From positions 4,774,001 to 4,838,000 of the forward strand of contig NC_134436.1 of NCBI RefSeq assembly GCF_030867145.1: a stretch of DNA of 64,000 nucleotides. The letters are read 5' to 3'. A program made the translations under genes and the position numbers. Source of the DNA: Opisthocomus hoazin. Lineage: Eukaryota > Chordata > Aves > Opisthocomiformes > Opisthocomidae. Of the stretch, positions 59,860 through 64,000 are shown piece after piece; within the stretch, counting starts at the first letter, position 1, and each line of letters starts with the position of its first letter. A model generated the notes under the pieces. It made no database searches, was not told where the DNA came from, and saw nothing but the letters and a program-made list of their open reading frames with translations.

Positions 59860-61440
59860 AAACTATTGCAGTTGGCTAAACCTACTCTTGCATTTTTTTT
59901 CCAAGTGTCTAACCTCAGTCTTCCCTGCTGCAGGTGAAGGCCATTGCTTCTTGTCTGTCTGTGATCAAAAGCATCAGCTTTCTCTTTGCAGAAGGCTTTT
60001 ATGAGCTTGGAGACTGCTGCCTTTGCCTTCTCCTCCCCAAACCAGTTTTCTCAGTCTTTTCATGGTTTGTCATGATTTCTAACAGCTGCTTGTTTCTGTT
60101 CCTCTCCGCTCAACTGGTGCTTAACTGGTGCACATATTCTTGAAGGTGGTGCCCAGACTGGACACATCTCTGCTTCTGAAGTCCTACTCGATCCCAGCAG
60201 AGCGGACAGATCACCGTGTGACTCAAAGACAAAGCGCCTGTTTACACATCCCAGTACAGACACGTTTTTTGGTGAGAGATTGCCACCATTGACGGACAGT
60301 CAACCCATGATCTGTTGTAACCGCCAATCCTTCAGCCAGCCTGCTGCTTGCATGGTGATTATTTTTCCCAAGCGTGCAAATGTGGCAGATCTATTCCACA
60401 TCTGTCATCCAAGCTGCTAATGAAAATACAGGCTAGCAATGGACTCGGGACACAACCTAAAGAATTTCATTTGATACATCATCCCAGCTGAAAGGCCTGT
60501 CTTCAGTAATTACTTTCTGAATACAACTTTCTAAATACTTTGCATCCACCCTACAGTGAAATGCACTATATTACCTAAGCAGAGAAGTACTATGCCACAC
60601 CTACACTGTTTTCCTGCATTACTTATGAGAATATGTCTAAAACAGTGTCAAAAAACTTTCGAAAGTCAAGATATAACATTTGCTGCTCCTCCTCCATCCA
60701 CAAGGCCTGATGTCTTTTCAAAGGAAGAATTTCAATGGCTTGACATGTTTGTTTGTGACAAACCTACAGTGGCTGTTACTCATTTCCTTGTTATCTTGTA
60801 GGTACTTACAAAGAGTTCTTTTATCTGTTTCAGTATTTTTCCAGGAACTGAAATTAAGCTAACTGTTTTATAATTCTCCAGCTTTTCTTTTTTCTCGTCT
60901 TTAAAGACAGGCGCTATTTTAGCTCACTTCTAGTCTTCTGGAAGCTCCCTGATTCTCTACAAATTCTTTTTAAAAAGTATATTAAAAAAGAAGAAAAAAA
61001 AAAAAAGGCCCTAACAGCTCTGAAGTTACTTAAATCAGGTCTCTGAGCACCTGGGGTGAATTTAATCAGGTCCAACCAGCCTAAAAGCAGCTAGCTCATC
61101 TAAATGCTCCCTGTGTGTTCCTTCCCTTGGTTAGTCTCAATTCCTTCCCCTTCTCCTTCCTTCCCTGGTTCTAGCTGTGTGGGATTCCTGATTGCCACTC
61201 CGTTGCAGTAAAGACATCAGCAAAAAAGGTATTCAGCCTAAATGGTGTGTTGGTCCCTCTTTCTCTTGATCTCCTTCAGATCCCCATCAAATAGCTCCTT
61301 TCTTGGGCTCCTTCCTTTATTTATGGATGATTTTGTGTCTTTTTCTTTCTCTTGGTGTTTGTGTTTCATTCTCTGTGCTCATCATCCTGCTTTTGCCCTA
61401 TGAACTTGTGCTACCATTTCCACTCCTAGATAATCACAAC
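59860..61440 (-). mobile_element. Antisense CR1/L3-like LINE, degenerate
   Basis: The - strand at about 60882-60819 translates as ENYKTVSLISVPGKILKQI, the RT block NYRPVSLxSVxGKIxEQI. Further 3' in the element (lower coordinates) the antisense DNA shows the standard order of these old repeats: TTCCCTGCTGCAGGTGAAGG near 59.92 kb and GTGGTGCCCAGACTGGACAC near 60.15 kb. Further 5' (60.9-61.4 kb) it has GTCTTCTGGAAGCTCCCTGA and pyrimidine-rich 5' body sequence. Stops and frameshifts occur throughout. Confidence 0.7.
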
Positions 61441-62210
61441 AAAGAAGGGTTTTATGGAAGGATTTAGAGGGAGATAATGATGTAGCTCAATGGCTTTTTG
61501 CAGGGAGCTCCTCCCAAGCATGAGGCAAAGCTGGGGAGTGTGAAGTAGGGTCTTTGAAATGTTTAACAAGCAGACAACAGAAGCGATGGTGACCCTTGAT
61601 GGAGAACCTCTTAGGATGAGAGATGGTGTCAGGCCAGATGCTGGAAGGTGAAGAATGATGTCACTGTAGGTCTGTGCTGGGCAGTGATCCCATTAGAGAG
61701 GGTCTCAGGAGAGGTGGGCTTGACCAGATGAGTCTCTGAGAGCACCAAGGGTACACACAGAGTCTGAGTGCAGAGTGTAGACCCCAGATGAAGGGAGGGG
61801 TAGGAGGCCAATGATTCAGGATGCTGTGCTAAGAGGGGACATTTCTGGAGCCTGCTTGTCATGGGAGAGGGCATCTGCCCAGGGTTGCCTCTGGGTGGGA
61901 GAGGAGGCCGGGGCATGAGCTGTGGAGGGAGCTGCTGGGTCAGGGGAGCACAGGGACCAGTCAAGGTGAGCTCCCCAGGTGGAGTGGTATCTGATGGGGT
62001 GCTCTTGACTGGGGTGGAACCCAGCGCCGCGTCTGTCACCCTGGCTGTGGAGGGCTGAAGATGGACCCTCCTGCTGTCAGGAGCACTGGGCAGCAGCACT
62101 CTGCCTCTGTTTAAGGGTCAGGTTTGATTACATCCCCCCCCACCCCCCCCACTTTGCCTTCTTCTGCTGGTGATGCAACAGCTTTTCTCTTCTATTCTCT
62201 TCTCTCCCAG

Positions 62211-62430
62211 TTACCTCATCGCCGAGTGACGTTCTCTGCAGCCAGCCAGGCTCAAGACCTGCAGGATCCCTCCCAGCACAGCTACTACGACAGCGGGCTG
62301 GAGGAATCTGAGACCCCAAGCAGCAAATCATCATCAGGGCCCCGCATCGGGCCACTAGCTCTGCCTGAGGATCACTATGAACGCACCACACCTGATGGCA
62401 GCATCGGAGAAATGGAGCACCCTGAGAATG
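62211..62430 (+). CDS. PCDH1: PCDH1 exon 4: CM3 (RRVTF) and cytoplasmic segment
   Basis: A strong pyrimidine-rich acceptor (ending CTCTCCCAG at 62210) opens a frame starting LPHRRVTFSAAS, continuing through YYDSGLEESETPSSKSS and ending near GEMEHPEN. These are the long-isoform residues 998-1070. RRVTF at about residues 1001-1005 is the CM3 motif of delta-1 protocadherins, a protein phosphatase 1 alpha docking site of the RVxF type. The exon is 220 bp, enters in phase 0 and leaves in phase 1 at AAT G|GTAGGT (62430/62431). The split codon would give Asp with the known continuation (DLRPLPDV in mammals), which is not found before the window ends. The gene is therefore incomplete here. Confidence 0.95.
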
Positions 62431-64000
62431 GTAGGTGCTGGCAGCACGTGTGCTTGTTCCTTCCCCAGGGACACTGCTCCCGAGGCTCTTCATGCTCAAC
62501 GCTGCATCTCCCCTGGTGTGGGTGAGACGGGGCAAGGCAAGGAACTTGGTTGGGACAAGCCTGACATGCTCAAGTCTGGTGGGGCTACGAGACTGGAGAG
62601 AGAGATGGGTCTCAAAGGAAGGGAGCAGCAAGGACATGGTGGGGAGGGGAAAGGTGGATGAGGGGGAGGAGACCTGGGGGAGGAGATCTGGGGGAGGCCA
62701 GGAGATGTAGGATTAGGAAGAGTCAAGGAGGCAGATGGGTTTGGCATGATGTGGATAAGGGGTCTGAGATGGCAGCTCAGGTGGCACATGGAGGGGATTG
62801 TAGCCCAGCCGATGGTGAGCTGTCAGGTGGTCCCATAGGTGCCTGCCCCCATGACAGGGCAGGGGTGTAGGGGTGGTCGGGGCGTGATGCAGCTCTCTGT
62901 GCTGTGGTGGGTGTTGGAGCCATGGGAGTTTCCCGGGGAGCAGAGAGGGAGAGCAGGTTTAGTGGCATAGACTGAGGTGAGGAGATACATGGAGTGGAGG
63001 ATCAGAGAGCATGGTGGTGGCAAACCAGAAAGTGACGTGTTCTGCCTTCATGGGGCTCTTCAGGTCACCACCTGCTCAGGTCCACCTTAACCTGAGAACC
63101 CCACCGGAAATGTCTGCAATCTCACCACAGGAGAGCTGGCTTTCCCCCACCCTGGTGCAGCTTCAACCCCAGTTCTGCTTCTTGTGCTGCCTCTGTACTG
63201 CCTGCCTGACTACCCTCAACCAGCCCACTCCCCAGTCTATCTTCTCTGGCCAGCTTAAGTTGCATTCTTGGGCTTGGCTCTGGCTGTGCACATAACATCT
63301 AATTTCCTGTACCTACTGCCTTCTGTGCTCTTGTGCTGAGGGGAGCTTGCAGTGGAGCTGGCAAGTTTAAAGAAACCTCTGGAAGGAAAAAAGAGGAGGT
63401 GCAAAGGGTTCTCCTGAAGTCTCCTCCTACTTCTGGGAGCAGCCTTGAATTTGGGACAGGTCTGCATGTATCTGTAGCAAGGCATAGTGGTGCCAGGTCT
63501 GGCAGGGTTCCCAAACCCATTTGTTGCTCGTGCAATGTGAGGCACCCTCCTTTCTGGGAGTGTCGTGCAGATAACTTTCTTCCCAAAAGTACCAGCCAGT
63601 CAACTGGGAAGAGCAGTGTGGAGACATTTCTGGAGTCCAGTTGCAGGATGACAGTACTGGACTTCCCAAGTGCCCTTGAGTACCAGCCAGGTGCCTACAA
63701 GAGACGCTTGAAGGGCATGTAGGCAAGGAGATTCCACATGGCTGTGCTGAAGCATATAGCATGGCAGTGGTGATGATGGGGCTGGAAGAGGAAAGTTTGA
63801 GCCCCTGAAGGTGACAGGCAACCCAGAGATGATGAGGAAGGAGCAGGGCTAAAACTAGAAAGATGAGAGAGAGAGGAGGACCTGGAGGGTCTGCAGCAGG
63901 AGATGGAGGGCAGAGAGGGCTGCCTGTAGTCACTGGGACATTTGTTGTCAGCCTGATGGGGATAAGCAGACCTAAGGAAGGCTAGGGGACACTGCCCAGA
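62431..64000 (+). other. PCDH1: PCDH1 intron 4, cut by the window end
   Basis: The stretch follows the exon 4 donor (AATG|GTAGGTG). I searched it for the expected final exon (DLRPLPDVAMTGTC-like, entered in phase 1) and did not find it. Purine-rich GGGGAG-type sequence occurs at 62.6-62.8 kb. No other gene or mobile element is recognised. Confidence 0.8.

Larger units (their letters stand above)
45440..62210 (+). other. PCDH1: PCDH1 intron 3 (long isoform)
   Basis: About 16.8 kb between the GTAGGA donor and the exon 4 acceptor. The first 1.4 kb doubles as the tail and 3' UTR of the short form. The middle (46.9-52.3 kb) holds GC-rich unique sequence, a CA/TG microsatellite at about 47.12-47.16 kb, a minisatellite at 49.3-49.66 kb and a G run at 50.04 kb. 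From 52.4 to 54.7 kb the base composition turns AT-rich with no element I recognise. From 56.7 to 61.4 kb it is mostly decayed CR1-type LINE sequence in both orientations. 61.45-62.2 kb shows nothing identifiable. Confidence 0.9.

Noticed and set aside
1..64000. Novel defence, CRISPR, operon or viral system
   Set aside because: The window is vertebrate DNA with one split gene and LINE remnants. No CRISPR repeats, compact gene arrays or retroviral gag/pol/LTR structure were seen.

Overview
The window is vertebrate nuclear DNA, most likely from a bird and from a GC-rich, microchromosome-like region. Two things point to a bird: a compact GC-rich gene with a strong CpG island, and several CR1 LINE remnants, including two short 3' ends carrying the ATTCTGTG/ATTCTGTGA tail. 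The only protein-coding gene I can support is protocadherin-1 (PCDH1), on the + strand, missing its last coding exon(s). No prokaryotic, viral, CRISPR or operon-type system is present, and I found no convincing new multi-gene system.

Layout. (1) 1-34.2 kb: no recognisable gene. It holds small simple repeats, one short CR1 3' end (4.05-4.12 kb), older CR1/L3-like fragments (22.4-22.75 kb + strand; 30.1-31.3 kb - strand), a few blocks that look like candidate conserved noncoding elements, and a small CpG island at 31.9-32.15 kb. (2) 34.25-36.4 kb: a large CpG island, the likely PCDH1 promoter and first exon. A splice donor at 35193 joins in frame to exon 2. (3) 35.2-40.84 kb: intron 1, with a CA/TG-rich array, a degenerate GC-rich minisatellite and a second short CR1 3' end. 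(4) 40843-41657: exon 2 (signal peptide, EC1, EC2, start of EC3). (5) 41658-43246: intron 2, with a possible enhancer-like block. (6) 43247-45439: exon 3 (rest of EC3 to EC7, transmembrane helix, cytoplasmic CM1 and CM2 regions). Reading through its donor gives a 25-residue alternative tail and a stop at 45517, followed by a 3' UTR and an AATAAA signal at 46805. (7) 45440-62210: intron 3 of the long form, about 16.8 kb, with a dense set of old CR1-type fragments in both orientations at 56.7-61.4 kb. (8) 62211-62430: exon 4 (RRVTF, the CM3 motif). (9) 62431-64000: start of intron 4; the final exon lies beyond the window.

How it works together. One promoter appears to feed two transcript ends. 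Reading into intron 3 and cleaving near 46.83 kb gives a short receptor of 1022 residues without CM3. Splicing exon 3 to exon 4 removes the alternative tail and adds the phosphatase-docking RRVTF motif and the rest of the long cytoplasmic domain. The choice between cleavage and splicing would therefore set the signalling capacity of the same seven-cadherin-repeat adhesion ectodomain.
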